A DNA stretch of 64,000 nucleotides from Lineus longissimus. Taxonomy: Eukaryota > Nemertea > Pilidiophora > Heteronemertea > Lineidae. Shown here in pieces: positions 37,292 through 50,152 of the stretch (its first letter is position 1; every line of letters begins with the position of its first letter). Where the stretch lies: the NCBI RefSeq assembly GCF_910592395.1, contig NC_088311.1:1242501-1306500 (forward strand), in the 5' to 3' direction. A program made the position numbers and the translations under genes. The notes under the pieces are model-generated. The model was not told the DNA's origin. It searched no databases and saw only the letters and a program-made list of their open reading frames with translations.

Positions 37292-39399
37292 ATATACATG
37301 ACGAATACAAGATGTGCTTTTGTACAGAACAGGCAAGATGTCCACAGTCATGCTACTCGTGACATATCCATTAGATGGCCAGAAGTCTGTCCAGAGTGGA
37401 GAAAAGGACAAGAGCTCATACGTGATGCCTCACACTCGCAGGCATGGGTTACATTGGTTGATCTTTATCCTCCAATCACGAGCGCTAGCCATAGCATATG
37501 GTCACTAGATTGCCATCAAGCTGTCTGGTTAGACAAGCTAATAAAGTGATTCATACATCTGATATCTGTATCACATCATCCCCTGGGCTCCATATAATAA
37601 TGAATGCTCCTTTGGGATCACGTATTTGGTTCCAACTGCAATACATTTATATTTCTATTAGGCTGACAGAAATTTTTGTTGCATTCATCAAATCAATCTG
37701 ACCTTGGTCCCTGGAATGATTAATCATCCTCGCAAAGTGTGATTGTTAAGAAGAGACATTTGGATGGCTTCTGAAAACATTGAAACATTGATTTCATGAA
37801 TGTAAAGAGCCAGCGTGCTACAAGGGTGGTACCTGGAACAACACCTAGAGGATTTCTGGTGAGACAATAAATGATCTTTCCAAGCAAGGAAGACCAGTCA
37901 ATGTACAACCAAATCAGTTGTCTTGTATCAGGTACTGCCCAATCTGTCATAGGCCTGCCTACTGACAAAAAACATGTCCAAAGTCAATGGAATGATGAGC
38001 GTGATTGGCTTCCTTGCAACAAGATGTTTTGCTCGTTTTTCTAAACCAATTACATGAGGTGGTCTTTGGTGTGACTTTGTAATTAGTAAGTACATCTTCC
38101 CTGCCCATGAAAATGTACTTTTGAGGGACATTTGCAAGGGGGAGAGGGCCATTTGTCTATTAGCTACCCACATCAGTAACTAAAGAGCCAATTATCTGCT
38201 TTCCACATGTAATCCAAACTACATACAGTGCATATGTAATCAGTAGTATAATAAATGTAACTGTTCAGCCAATGCTGATGCCAGCTTGATGAATGCTCAT
38301 AAAGGATTTGACGAGCTTTTACATAACAGGCCACTTCGATTTCCAGCAGGTAATAGCTGGAGCATTACCGCATACATGTCAACCCTTGTTGCAAGATCAA
38401 CGAGGCAGTTAGATTAGCTTATGTAACAAGTTACATTAAATTACAGTCCAACAATTGCCAAGAGTCTGGGCATCCAATGAATAATGTCATAACTTGTGTA
38501 CTGTCTGAACCCCAATGTGGACAATGTATTGACTGATGATGGTCTCCCATAAATATTTCATTAATCCGTCAATGTCAAGCAAGACTATCGTAGTCTGGTC
38601 TGCCAGGGAGAATTGAAGTCATGCAAACTTCCTTTGTTGGTTTTAACCTGAAGGCTACTACAGTCGTATAGGATCAGGAGAGTTTCTGTACCTGTACTCT
38701 CAATGGTTGACATCGACAGTGTGGTTTTTCTCTTAAAATATCAACTTGAGTTGATGATGTGGTCGGAAGACCATCATATCTCAACCACTTCTTGAGTGAC
38801 TGACAATACACAGTCAGTGGATGCCAATGTCGTCTTTGGACCCCAAAGGCTACTTCTGCCAGAGCGAGTCACATACAGGGGTGGTTGTTACAGCCAGTGT
38901 TATGTGGCTCAGTAACAGAGTTGTCCTGAACACTGAATGATTATGTAGAAGTCAGACAAAAGAACATAATAGCTAATTTCATCCAAAAATATATATTTTT
39001 GATAACCTCTTTTGTACAATTCTTTGTGTAAAGACATACAAATTGTAAAAAAATAAATGCAATAAATGCATGAATTCTAATGCAAGCTGATCATTGTGAG
39101 TCAAGTGAAAAATGATACACCAATCCCATCTATAATGAAAATGACAAATTAGACATTATCCTCAATAGTTTAAAGCACTTGTCTTGACATGGAGACTGTA
39201 TAAGCAAAGACTGTGCAACATTTGGATATCGATAAGTGTCTGCCACAAGGGTCAATCACATAAATTTGACATCCAAAATTGTGTCTTTTTCTGCAAGCTC
39301 ATTTATCTGCAAGCCCTCTATGAGGAGGAATTAGAACAAAAACATAAAGTTCATCGAGTCCTCCATCTGGCAGTGATTAACCAACACTTAGGAAATCGC

Positions 39400-42300
39400 T
39401 CACTTCGCCTTTGGTTTAAAGAATCCATCGAGAGCCATCTGTTTCCGTCCATCGGTTCGCTCCTCACTCCGTCTTTTCCTATCGCGGGGTTTCCTATTGG
39501 TGCTCCGTGGCTGAAAGACAGATATGATGGGTCAAATACTGTAGGAACATTCAGGACTGCTACTGTAACCATTGTTGAGATACTAGACTGATTTTCTATA
39601 CTTTGAAGTGTTTCAGGGAAACATTCTTGTTTCTCGGGCCTCCTCCACCAAACGAATGTATGGCTCCTGTCTTCCTCCTCGTCTAGATCTGTACGCACTG
39701 AATGAAACATACCAAGTGTAGGCCAAGGTGTTTCTTCCAATGCAATGATGAAGTGTTCTTACCTTAGACTTCGCAGGTTCAGGGGGCTTTGTCTTTGATT
39801 CATACATCCTGAACACCTACAAAGCAATATATAAGAGTCAGACCAATGATGACTAAGACAAGTCTTATGGCTATTTCCACTGGGTGTGCAAAATGACTTT
39901 CTATTGGAAGGACTTGTAACATTTGTTTGAAATAACTCCGCGGATCAAGACCAACAGAATGTACATGTATCATGATGAATGACCAGGAGTTCAAGCATGC
40001 TTCAAGCTATCACCCATTCCAGTCACCTTTTTCATAGCAGTTGAAACAGCAGATTCGAGGAACTGTTCTTTTGTGACCCATTTGACCTTGGCATCTTCTG
40101 GGGTGTCATGATGACCGATGTCTTTGATATTATATAATAGATACGTCTGATGGATATGCGAGAAGATGTGCACCACCTGTGGAGGAAAGAAGGAACTACA
40201 AGCGCTTTTCAAACTTTGATTTTCTCATTTCTATTTTTCAATTCCACAAGACACAACTACTATTTCAACTACAACTATTACATGTCTAGTATGTTCAGAT
40301 AGCACTTTCCTGTCAACTGGACTCTCGTTTTCATCTTTTTTTACAGCAAAGCACTGACTATTCGCACCATGAGATGTTACGCCAGTATAATGAATGGCTG
40401 GACTTCAGCCTACCTCTCCAATAAACTGTTTCTTAGCATCAGCCGCAGATGACCCCAAAGCTAGTAGTGTTTCGGAGAGCCGTTCTTCTTTTTCTGCTGT
40501 GTCGTCAATCAGTGGTGCAGAGGGGAACTCCCACAAGTTGGCAAGAAGACCTATATGAAATATGAAAGTGAATCAACCTCCACTTCAGAAATAAAAGTTT
40601 CAGCAGCTACCCTAATAACATGTGACCTGGTGATGTGTACCTAGGTGATATCTACCAGGATGAAATGGCAGGGATCGTAACCCAGATGATGTGCTGCCTC
40701 TGAATACGCCTACCTGTTTCTGGTCTTTGAGTGACGAGGTATTCTGTCTCCCCCTTCCCCATCCTGGATACAATGCCCACTGCTGTAATCTCCTTCCTTG
40801 GTGCTTTCTTCTTGGCTTTCCTCGGGTAGTTCATCACACCAATGCTGCTGTCCCAGGGGTCCGATGCAGGAAGGCACAGGTCACAGTCTTCTATGTCTAA
40901 ACCAGAAATACAATGTAGAAAGCACAAGAATGATCAAATGATTAAGAATTCTATGAAAGATTATTAGCATTGTGCATGGTGATCGTCCTTCCTTCCTTAC
41001 ACCAAAGTTATTGTTGCAGTAAAACCAATCATTTTTTACACTCTATAAAGCAACCTCATTACTTTTCAGACGAGTTCCGTCATGCAATTATTGATACACA
41101 ACTGTACATACCACATTCTAAAAGATCACTTTCTCTGGATGGGCCGCCAGTTTTGCAGAGCAGTTTCACCTCGTTTCTATTCTTATACAAAACTGTCTGA
41201 AATAGAACCGGCTCGACTGCAGAGAGATATGGCGATGCATCATTCAAATCAGTAGAAACCTATCAGTGTATACCACTTATTCAATTCATCAACAGATCAA
41301 TAATGTCAAAAGTAATTATGATATTAGTAATCAAAATAAGAAGTCCTATTGATGGCAATCTTACCTCCTTATAAGCCTTGCATAAACCACTGACAGGGCA
41401 TATTGAACAGTTGGGAGCTTTTGGCGTGCAAATGGTAGCACCGAGTTCCATAAGGCCTTGGTTAAAGTCTCCTGGACGTGTTGGGTCAACAATGCAATTA
41501 GCTATGCTCCTGGAACCAGAAGGAAATGAATGACTTGTACAGAATTTCTTTTACTATCAAACATGATGCCGTTTATATTTTGTTAAAAAGTATTGGGAGC
41601 TCCTTTCATTTATGCAATATGATACAACGTTAGACTTACCACAATGCTTCAGTAACAGGCTGACTTGAACACTCCGCTCCAATTATACGCATCCGACTGA
41701 ACACCCGAACAACATTACCATCTACCAGGCCTGTCACCTGAAAGAGATAACATGAGTTTACACAAAACCCAGCAAATACTGGCTCAAGTCTTCCACAGTA
41801 GTGAAGTGCCTGAAACTCTACCTTATAGTAAACACTCCTCAAAATTAGCCAACTAGCTTCAGCGTGCGTTGGCCTAGTGAAATCTCCATCCATGAAGAAA
41901 AAACATGGTGTATAGTCTGGAAGTGTTGTTGAGTCCAATCTCCCATACCAGAGTCGGAGAGCGCTTTAGGAGGGACACTTACAGGCCCAACTTCCGCCTT
42001 CAAAAATAGAGTGAGAAAGACTTACTTCTCCAAAGGCAATTGAAGCAATAGCACCAGCTGTGTATTTACCAACACCAGGTAATTCTCTCATAAGATCTGC
42101 TGCACACGTCGGCATCTGTCCCTTTAATTCATTCACAACCTGATAAAGCGACAGAGTAATGTTACTGATACAAGTAGGGTACATGTACTTTACAATACAC
42201 TTTTTTTTTCTAAAGCAACATCTTCTACCATGTAGTTACAATAGGTATGTTGTGGTCAGAAAACAGAGTCTTGGTTCAATAACAATTATGAAGAAGACAA

Positions 42301-43516
42301 ACACCCTGGAAAATATCTCCAGAGAGCAGTTTAAATACGCGAAGTCCTTTCTTCATGCAAATTTTGTCCTTTTATTGAAAAGAAGTGCAGTGATCATGTG
42401 ATACCTTTAGTAACCCAGCCCAGACCACGCTTCATTCACCTCCTGGAATATCCAAGTGAAAGAAGCTACTTGAGGCACGAAAAGAATTGTATCAAAAGTC
42501 ACAAGGTTTTGCTCCCCCTTTCAAAGTTCCTGCAAGTTATTCACGTTATTCAACAAGGTTTTGCTCCCCCTTTCAAAGTTCCTGCAAGTTATTCACTTGG
42601 TGCAGTTGAAATCAATTCTAGCTATCAAATCTTGAAGCAAAGATAAACAACCACAAAAGCAAAATTGTCTTTTGTTCTCAACAAGTACAAGTACAAGTGA
42701 CTTTTTACTCCAGGGTCTGCCACCAGGTCCATTATGATTACAATTATAATTGAAAGGTATCAGTGGCCCCATGAGTTACTCACCTCTAAAGAAGCTGTTG
42801 AAAGCGCTTGCAAAGTAGGCCATTTCTAAAATGAGAGAAAAAACGATGATACCGGTGAATTGCTGATCAATCACAGAGTCAGACTTTGAATGTGAAGTTA
42901 TTCATATCAAAAGACAGCTATCACCATAACCAAGTGTGGGTTGATAATCTAATCTATACTTGCCCCAACCTGTCTCAAAGAGGGTAATCAAGAATAAGCT
43001 CCTTGCTCACCTTCATCCACTTATTGTAGTAGTCAATTACAGTGGCTACTTGTGTCTGCTGCAACATGATTTCTGACACCCAAACTGAAAATAAAAGAGA
43101 GTAATAACAATAAATAGTGCACCAAGCTACTCTGCACCAAAAACAATAATCATTGACTACTAAACTAGATAGCAGTATGGATGGAACATAAGGACACTTT
43201 TCAAGTGTTTTCTTCACTTGAGAAAACTGCCAATATTCTTATTTTTTTGAATGTAATCACAGAGTGGGCCTGCCCTAAGCCTGTTTAATATCTATTCCCA
43301 GCGTGATTGATACCCATCAGGTTGGTGGAGGATGCATGAATAGGTTCACACTTCTTTTCCTACCTGCATATGCCCTTTGATTGATGTCCATCAACTTCAC
43401 CATATGCCTCCAGGGAAGGTCACGTTTGTTTTCATCATACCACAACAGAAGCTGACTTATGAGCTTGTTTTTCTCTTCAGCAAGGAACCAATGGGTGGAA
43501 GATAGCAGTGATCCTG
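39400..43516 (-). CDS. MUTYH: Adenine DNA glycosylase MUTYH (first exon unresolved; gap in HhH region)
   Basis: Removes A mispaired with 8-oxoG in base-excision repair. Exons in transcript order: 43516-43364, 43084-43011, 42825-42784, 42442-~42405, 42139-42026, 41737-41640, 41509-41365, 41196-41112, 40896-40714, 40550-40414, 40176-40027, 39816-39763, 39510-39400. Seen: [12 protein letters not shown], the catalytic Glu in [12 protein letters not shown], helix-hairpin-helix [12 protein letters not shown], catalytic Asp in VDGNVVRV, [4Fe-4S] cysteines C-x6-C-x2-C-x5-C (41365-41509), the linker, a NUDIX-like 8-oxoG-recognition domain ([21 protein letters not shown]), and a C-terminal PCNA-binding box QMALDGFF. 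Oddity: after GLGY an in-frame TAA follows (42409-42407), and the next 13 or so residues expected in the family (YSRG...LxEGA) are not found. The N-terminal exon upstream of 43516 was not resolved. Confidence 0.9.
42503..42597. repeat. 43-bp direct repeat in a MUTYH intron
   Basis: caaggttttgctccccc... occurs at 42503-42545 and 42555-42597 (period 52). It lies in the intron just upstream (in transcript order) of the exon that ends in a premature stop, showing local duplication activity near that defect. Confidence 0.85.
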
Positions 43517-44342
43517 CTGAAAGTGAAATGAGAAAGAAACATGCAGACCTAGAAGGGTGTTAATAAAGCTTTGGTTATTTAAAGACCAATGAATGTAGCT
43601 ACTGTTACATTACCAACATCACATCATTTCATCACTGCACGAATTGAAAATAATGTCATAATGGGGATGTTGATTATGTCCTTCGTACCTCGCTCACTTG
43701 ACTCGGGTCTACCGAAGCTACAGTGGCGTGTCGGCCCTGTGGAGTGTGTGGTCCGAGGACAAGATTTGTGCTCTCTTTAGTCTTATGACATCTGCACTGC
43801 CAGTGCCACGGTGTGTTTCACAGTGACTGTCAACAAATTTTGAACGACTCATTTTAACATTTTGACTTCGCTTGAGACTGTGTTGAGTGGGCCTGCTGCA
43901 AGAATCCTGAGGTAAAAAAATATGATTTCAACGTGATTCTAACCATTTTCCTTTCCTTTTGATTTACTTTCTTGTGCAGACTTCCTTTTCACCATATTTA
44001 GGCCTAATGTTTTCTTCGTAATGGCAATGCAGCAACGAAACATCTGCAAATTTCGCCAAGATCAGCAAGGTGAATTGCCTTGTAGGCCCAAGTACCACCA
44101 AGCTCCCTACAAAGTATTTTGTTGGGGATGGTACAGTGAATTTAGGAGAATAGGACCACAATGGCACAATCAAGGACCACAACAATATTGGTTCTAGTTA
44201 CTAGATTTGCCGCTAGGGTTCCGTCGTTGCTTGATCGGCCCCGTCGGAAGGAATGAAATCGCTATACCATGTATACGCCAATTATACGGCTCAGATTCAA
44301 GAACGAAGAGAAAACCTGACAATTTAAAGGATCAATTGGGCC
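43517..44342. promoter_or_regulatory. Divergent promoter region between MUTYH and TOE1
   Basis: The start codon of TOE1 (44343) and the first recognised MUTYH exon lie about 830 bp apart on opposite strands. The human genes are also head-to-head, sharing a bidirectional promoter. The MUTYH first exon must lie in this interval. A minus-strand ORF opening MSRSKFVDSHC (ATG near 43850) is one candidate, but I could not find a donor that fits the phase. Confidence 0.6.
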
Positions 44343-47300
44343 ATGGCTACTTTTGATGCAGTTCCAGTGATTGATGTCCACAATGACAACTTCAAAGAAC
44401 TCTGGCCGACCTTGATAGTTGCGCTGAAATCATCCACATTTGTTGCGCTGGATTTGGTAAGCAGAGACAAAGACGACAGTAAATGTGATACCAGTAGGCA
44501 TGCACATCATGACATGCAGCAGGCCTATGTAACTGGTAGTGCTAGCAAGTATTGACTGCTAGTGTTGTCAGTTGTGTTGGCAAGTTTCCCCGAGTCCTCA
44601 GCAGTTTGCAAACAAGTGAAGTGAAATGTGCGCTCTTCAGACTAGGCCCTAAAGTTGCCGGCCCATGACTTTTTTTCAATGCAGTTCTGTTTTCTATTTC
44701 AGGAGATGAGCGGTCTGGGGAACAGGAGACTTCTTTCAGCAAAGTAAGTGAAACACTTGGCCCTTGAGCTTTGATCTTAAGCTGCTGAGCATGAATTGGT
44801 CAGATAGTAGGCCCTACCTCATCTGATTTTACAATGATCTCCGTCAAAAAGGACAAGGAGAGGAGAATCTGATTACCACCGGATGTACGGTAACTTGTGC
44901 CTTTAGTAATAGTTAGCAATTATTTTTTGTTATGCACTATTGTTTCATCACTTCTTTTTATACAGATCTATTGAAGAAAGATACAACACTTTGTGCGAGA
45001 TTGCCAAAACAAGATCTGTGGTTTCCCTTGGTATCTCTTGCTTCAAGCTTCAACGAGTCTCAACGCCGGGAGGTATGAAGCAGGAGGTAACCCTTGGAGA
45101 TTCCAGCCAGGAAGGGAAGACAAAGCTGCACTTCTTCGTCCAGACATTCAACATCATTCTCCTGTGTAAGGAAAGTTACATGGTGGAGCCGGAATCTCTG
45201 CGTTTCTTGGTACAACATGGGTTTGATTTCAACAAGCAATACTCAAAGGGGATTTCTTACCATCGAGGCATTGATAAGGTAAAAAAGCAGTCATTTCATT
45301 GATTTCAGCAATAAAGCTTGAAGCAAAACCTCATTTGCTCTGTCTTTTTTGTGCACCTTTCGTGTGCTCAAGTTATAGTCTTCTTTGACCTTGCTGGTTT
45401 CTTCATTGTTTGCTGTTACAGTGTTTGTTTACCTTTTAGCCTGAGGATGAAAAACAGAGTATCCGTCTGCTCTTGAATGAGATCATCACCTACAAGGTGC
45501 CCATCGCCCTCCACAATGGTTTGGTGGACCTTGTGTTCCTTTACCATGCATTCTACTCGACCGTGCCATCCAAACTACCACAGTTTGTCTCGGACTTGTC
45601 AGAAATCTTTGCCGGGGGTATCTACGACACCAAGTACATTGTCGAGTATGAAGTGAGATTAGCTTCATCATATCTCGAGTACGTCTTCAGGAAAAGGTAA
45701 GATGTTGTCTTTTTCATTTGTCTTCTGTGGTGTATTTTTCAATTACTCTATCGTACAACTGTTCGAGCCAGAGTAAGGTGTCATCCGTTTTTGACAGGCT
45801 GTAGTATGCACCTCATTGTGGTTTCATGATTACTACCAGTTAGCGCATTAATAATATACTTTGGACACAAATTTTTCTTATTTTGTTGAGTGTGACAATC
45901 CCACTAAAGTTCAACAATCTCAAGTATAATTAAAGAGTTCCCTGCAAGAATTGAGGTTTGCAGTCTCGAAGAAGTAGTGCAGTGCTGGACTCTCCTACTA
46001 ACAGTCACAGTAATAAGCTGGTGAAACATCTATTTTTGTGAATTTCAGCCAAAAAGATAATGTCCAACAATATCGTGGCGGCGCACCTCACATTGAAATG
46101 AGTTTCCCTCGTTATCCAGCTAGTTGTGATTACATAGAATACCAAGAATGTGGCCTACCAGAGGAGACCAGGAACTATGCCGGCTTTAAGACGTGTGTAC
46201 AGTTTGGGGTGAGTTGTATTTCTGTAACTCTGTGGTCTCCACAAAGAGCTCATGTTGCAGTTTTAAGGTCACCGTTTTTCCAGCCGAGAAAGATCATTCA
46301 GATAATGCGTGCAGGAGATCTTTTTACATGTTTATCAAGTATGGGAGTGTAGGATTTGAACTCAACCAAATCCGTCAGCCAGCAAGTCGTCATGGTCATT
46401 AGCATTTGCTTTGACTTTTTGTCATGGTGTAACTTACCTAAGTTGAGTAATCTTGGTTTTTAAATTTGCAGGCTTTTGGTTGGTGCAAGTTGGCAGACAA
46501 CTGTCCTAATTCTCATGACATTGACGCTATCCTTAACATTGACGACAACATTTCATTGAACAAACGGAAGAAGCGTAACCGGCGGAAAAACAAACGTCAG
46601 AGGACGGGGGTCTGCAGTGTGGGAGATGAGGAGCAGAGTACAGGAGATGAAGATGACGAGGAGATGGAAACAGTTGATGAAACACAAGGTACGGTAAACA
46701 TCAACATGGATTGAATCTTGAGCCAGAAGTAAAATTTAACTACTTGAGATGACAGTGATGCGGAGTTGAAGACAATACATGTACCATGATGGAGGACAAT
46801 TCCTCCTTTTCCTATTATAACCAGGAGGCACTCACTTGTCAAAAAGTACGAACTAAAAACTGAGGACACATTATGTTGTGACTTGAATGTAGTTAAGAGA
46901 AATCCAGTTTGACCATTGTGTCATTATTCTTTTGGAATTGTACCAGGAGTTGCCTTGGAGATACTATACTTGCATTTAGTTCTACCAATGATAGTATTTA
47001 TAAAAGTAATTTCAAATTTTGTTTCTTCTTTGTAGGTGCTATTACGCAGGATATTTCACCTTCATCAATCACGTCAGTTGGAACGCATTTGGAAAAAGAC
47101 CATTCAAGCAAACACATTCTGAGTTTTGCAGAACCAAACCAGGTGAATTCAGGGACTGATACTGTCTTGAAAACAGAAGGTGCCTGTTCAGAAACTATTT
47201 TGAATATAGACAATCAAAAAGATACAATTGACTCAAGTGTGAATGGACCGGATACTAAATCCTCTGAGAATGGTGACAAGATTGCTAAATCTCGATGCTC

Positions 47301-47568
47301 AGGGCATAGAGCAGGATTTGATGCATTTATGACTGGATATACACTGGCGTCTGCTGTTCTGAAGTGCGGGAAGTTATCTGTGCTACAGACAAGCTCAAGT
47401 GATGTGAAGTTGGCTGATCTTCAACTCAACAAGTTGAAAAATAATGTTTATCTCAGTGGAAAGGACATGCCATTGAAGATTACGAAAAGTAATTTCTCAA
47501 AAACATCTAAGGAACATCGGGTTAAATATGTAAAACTGATGGGCGACGTCTGCTCTATGGTGACATGA
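44343..47568 (+). CDS. TOE1: Target of EGR1 protein 1 (DEDD-type 3' exonuclease with CCCH finger)
   Basis: Nuclear/Cajal-body deadenylase that trims 3' tails of snRNAs and other RNAs. Seven exons: 44343-44456, 44703-44743, 44966-45278, 45440-45696, 46049-46208, 46472-46688, 47036-47568; phases match throughout and the protein has 544 residues (human about 510). DEDD nuclease residues are visible: D and E in VALDLEMSGLG (split by intron 1), D in HNGLVDLVFLYH, D in GGIYDTKY, and the conserved SYLEYVFRK. A C-x8-C-x5-C-x3-H finger spans exons 5 and 6 (CVQFGAFGWC...CPNSH). A basic KRKKRNRRKNKRQR stretch is a likely nuclear signal. The C-terminal HRAGFDAFMTGY block and the NKLKNNVYLSGKDMPL end are typical of the family. 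The start is the first ATG in frame and is close to the VIDV block as in homologues. Confidence 0.96.
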
Positions 47569-47738
47569 AGGGATGGTCATTTTTCTAGGGTTCATGAAAT
47601 CATCAACTGCTGGGAACCTTACAGCAGCCGGACTAGTTGACTGGAGAACTTCCTACACTTCCTTCTGTTCAATGCCTGTCAAAAATTTTGAAATGTGCTT
47701 TTACGTAAGAAGTGTCTTATTGTTAACGTTCCATCTAA

Positions 47739-47744
47739 AATAAA
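47739..47744 (+). terminator. Polyadenylation signal of TOE1
   Basis: Canonical AATAAA 171 bp after the TOE1 stop codon. Confidence 0.65.
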
Positions 47745-47977
47745 CTGTTCTTGTTTAAACAACCTGTTGTTTTATCAACATGTCTATCGAAAGTTTCTCC
47801 AGACTGCAGGACATGGGGCAAAAGGAAAATTGTGTCTCATGTACATACAAGGAGATTTCTGTTTTCGATCCTTGCCACGACACGAGACAAATGCAATCTG
47901 TGCACATTTGGACAGCCCTTACATGTACATTCCCCCTCACTTTGATATCATACATGTAGCCACATTATCCATGTATC

Positions 47978-48240
47978 AGTAGAGTCAGGGTGGTGGCTGG
48001 GGTCTCTGGCCAGCATTCATGAGGTCCCTGATTTGACCCCCACTGTCAGCATGAGGCAGGTCCTCCTGTTGCCTGGCATACCTTAATACTCGACTGAGGT
48101 CTTCAAATGGGTACTGGTTCAGAAGTGCTCAGGTTCTCTCGCTGATTAAGCAGCTTGTCCGAGTTGGACAGAAAAGTTTCAGCTCCGACCAGAGTATACA
48201 TGTATGAAGCGCTTTGAGAATGGTGTGCCACCTTTCAGAA
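47978..48240 (+). mobile_element. Possible tRNA-derived SINE
   Basis: Starts with a weak A-box-like ggtggctggggtc, followed by a B-box-like gatttgacccc about 45 bases later. It ends in tgaagcgctttgaga, a tail motif seen in several metazoan SINE families. No flanking duplication or poly(A) confirmed. Judged by pattern only. Confidence 0.3.
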
Positions 48241-48481
48241 GATCTTGTGAATGTGCATGCCCACGTTTGCCATGGTCTGCCATGGTCGAGCTACAAGCTA
48301 GGGGCACAACTGTATTCCGTCATAGTTGGGACAACTGTTAAATGTTGAAGACTCATTCTCCATGTACTTGTAATGTATTGGAGTCATCTTCTGGACCACC
48401 AGAGTCAGCCGTCAGTGGGAAAGTTTACTTTCAGTGTCAGAAAAACTGGAGAACACAGTTATGTCTGCTGAACACAACAAT

Positions 48482-48494
48482 TTTATTGAATAAA
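48482..48494. other. Back-to-back polyadenylation signals
   Basis: TTTATT (48482-48487, AATAAA on the minus strand) and AATAAA (48489-48494, plus) are separated by one base, midway between the convergent TOE1 and NASP stops. Confidence 0.4.
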
Positions 48495-50152
48495 TATACA
48501 CAGAAAACTCACAGTGGTAATTGTAAGGAGTTGTATCTTATTGCTTTTAAGTTTCCTCTATTCCTACTTCCATTAGAAACAGATTCTGTTGTACAAAAGT
48601 ATCAGCACATTGTTGAGTTCAACAAGCATCTTATCCAGATACCAAAAACTGCAATATAGCCGTCAACAAATAAATTACTCTCCATGTTAACAACAAAGCA
48701 CATGTGGTAGCTGTTGGGAACATACCAGACCATTTTAAAATCTCTTTTTCAGAACTTAAATAACCCTTGAATAATTCATCATGATCAGCAGGCAAACTCA
48801 TCAGCTTTTCAATCAACTTCTTGCTGTTACACCATATGTCATCTTCAATGATACAAAACACCCATTCATACAACATTTGAAACGACTTCAAATACAAAGA
48901 TGAAGTTACAACGGTGGGAAAACATGAGTGCAAACAATGTTACCATTTTTGGACAGCTGCTGGGAGCTAGAAGTATCAGGAGAACTTTGAATGAAATATT
49001 TAACACGAGTTTGGTCTTCAGTCGAACGTTACTTTTGAGTATTTTCTTATATTTTTCTCCAACAATACATATGTATAACAATTGCTGCGTTTCTTACATT
49101 ACAGAAGTTGCTACCAGTCTACGTAAGAACAGTCGAGTTTCCAGGTAAAACATTACAAAACAAATGTTTTTAAATTTTGCATTTTTCTAAATTGATATGT
49201 ATAAGATTGGTCTAGCATCCAAACATTCAGAGAGAGAAACAAGTTAGCAAGCTGAGGGTAAAATGCAAACTGGTACATGTACACAAATTAATTTGAAAGT
49301 AATATTGACTTCTAGGACAGGAAATGTTAGCATTGTTCAGAATCAAAATATTTTTACATCATTACTCTACATTACATACAAAAGTAGGAAAACTGGAATG
49401 CTAAGTTTGACTTGGAAGGCACTGAAACATGCCTCCTTTGTCCTGAGATTATACAGGTCTTTTCTTATTTCATTTCATCTGCAGTCTCTGAGCAGAACAC
49501 CACGAGGACACAGCACTTTTTGACACAACGGTCTCCAAAAACTTGAGGCAATCCTGAGATTCAAAATGTGGATTCCTGTTTCCATGTCAGACATTTTCAT
49601 AATACATGTATGAATAGCACCTTTCAACTTCCAAATGCTGCTCGTGAAATTATACAGGGAACTGTGGATTATCGTCTCGGTGACAAAATACTGGCAAGTC
49701 ACAAAGAAAGCCTGGATGGGACAACACAAACTGTCACAACGAGAACCGTGGCGTCTACCATCATAACAAGAACCGTGGCATCTACCATCATGTTTTAGGA
49801 CCAAGGAAAATGAAACAGCCAAATGAGAATGTCACGCTTGACCTAGTTCTGATCGTTCAATCATTTGCCCCTGGTTCTAGACTAAACCAAATCAGTAATA
49901 GGTTGACTCTATGGCAGTAGGCATTTCATGCTCTGAATATCTAGTTTCAAAAGTGAGAATAAAACAAATGAGGGTCGAAAATGCACATTTTGGAGGTGGC
50001 ATGTTAGTCTCTCCAATGCACACAACTCCCCCAGCCAAATCTTTAAGATTTATCACGAGAGCTCCAACACTTAGTGGGCTTGAAACAAGATGTGGAACAC
50101 AATATTACTGATGGGGTTTAGTTCAGCCAGCTTCTGACCATCATGACACTGC

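Larger units (their letters stand above)
29196..39399. other. 10-kb gene-poor interval between convergent UGCG and MUTYH
   Basis: No exon supported on either strand. Holds AT-rich DNA, short microsatellites (tagaattt near 33069-33090, agtttcc near 33190-33215), the 64-bp minisatellite at 33982-34481 and the foldback element at 36954-37291. ORFs of 60-100 codons are scattered without pattern. Confidence 0.5.
47569..50152. other. Convergent 3' region between TOE1 and NASP
   Basis: No coding exon. AATAAA for TOE1 is at 47739-47744 (171 bp after the stop). A tRNA-derived SINE-like stretch is at about 47978-48240. A back-to-back TTTATT/AATAAA pair at 48482-48494 could serve both strands. The rest is presumably UTR and spacer. 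Confidence 0.5.

Noticed and set aside
39184-39591. 135-codon plus-strand ORF
   Set aside because: Overlaps antisense the last MUTYH exon, whose basic stretch and PCNA box give a far better explanation; no homology of its own.
43964-44185. Minus-strand ORF as MUTYH first exon
   Set aside because: No donor in the phase required by the next exon and no resemblance to MUTYH N-termini.
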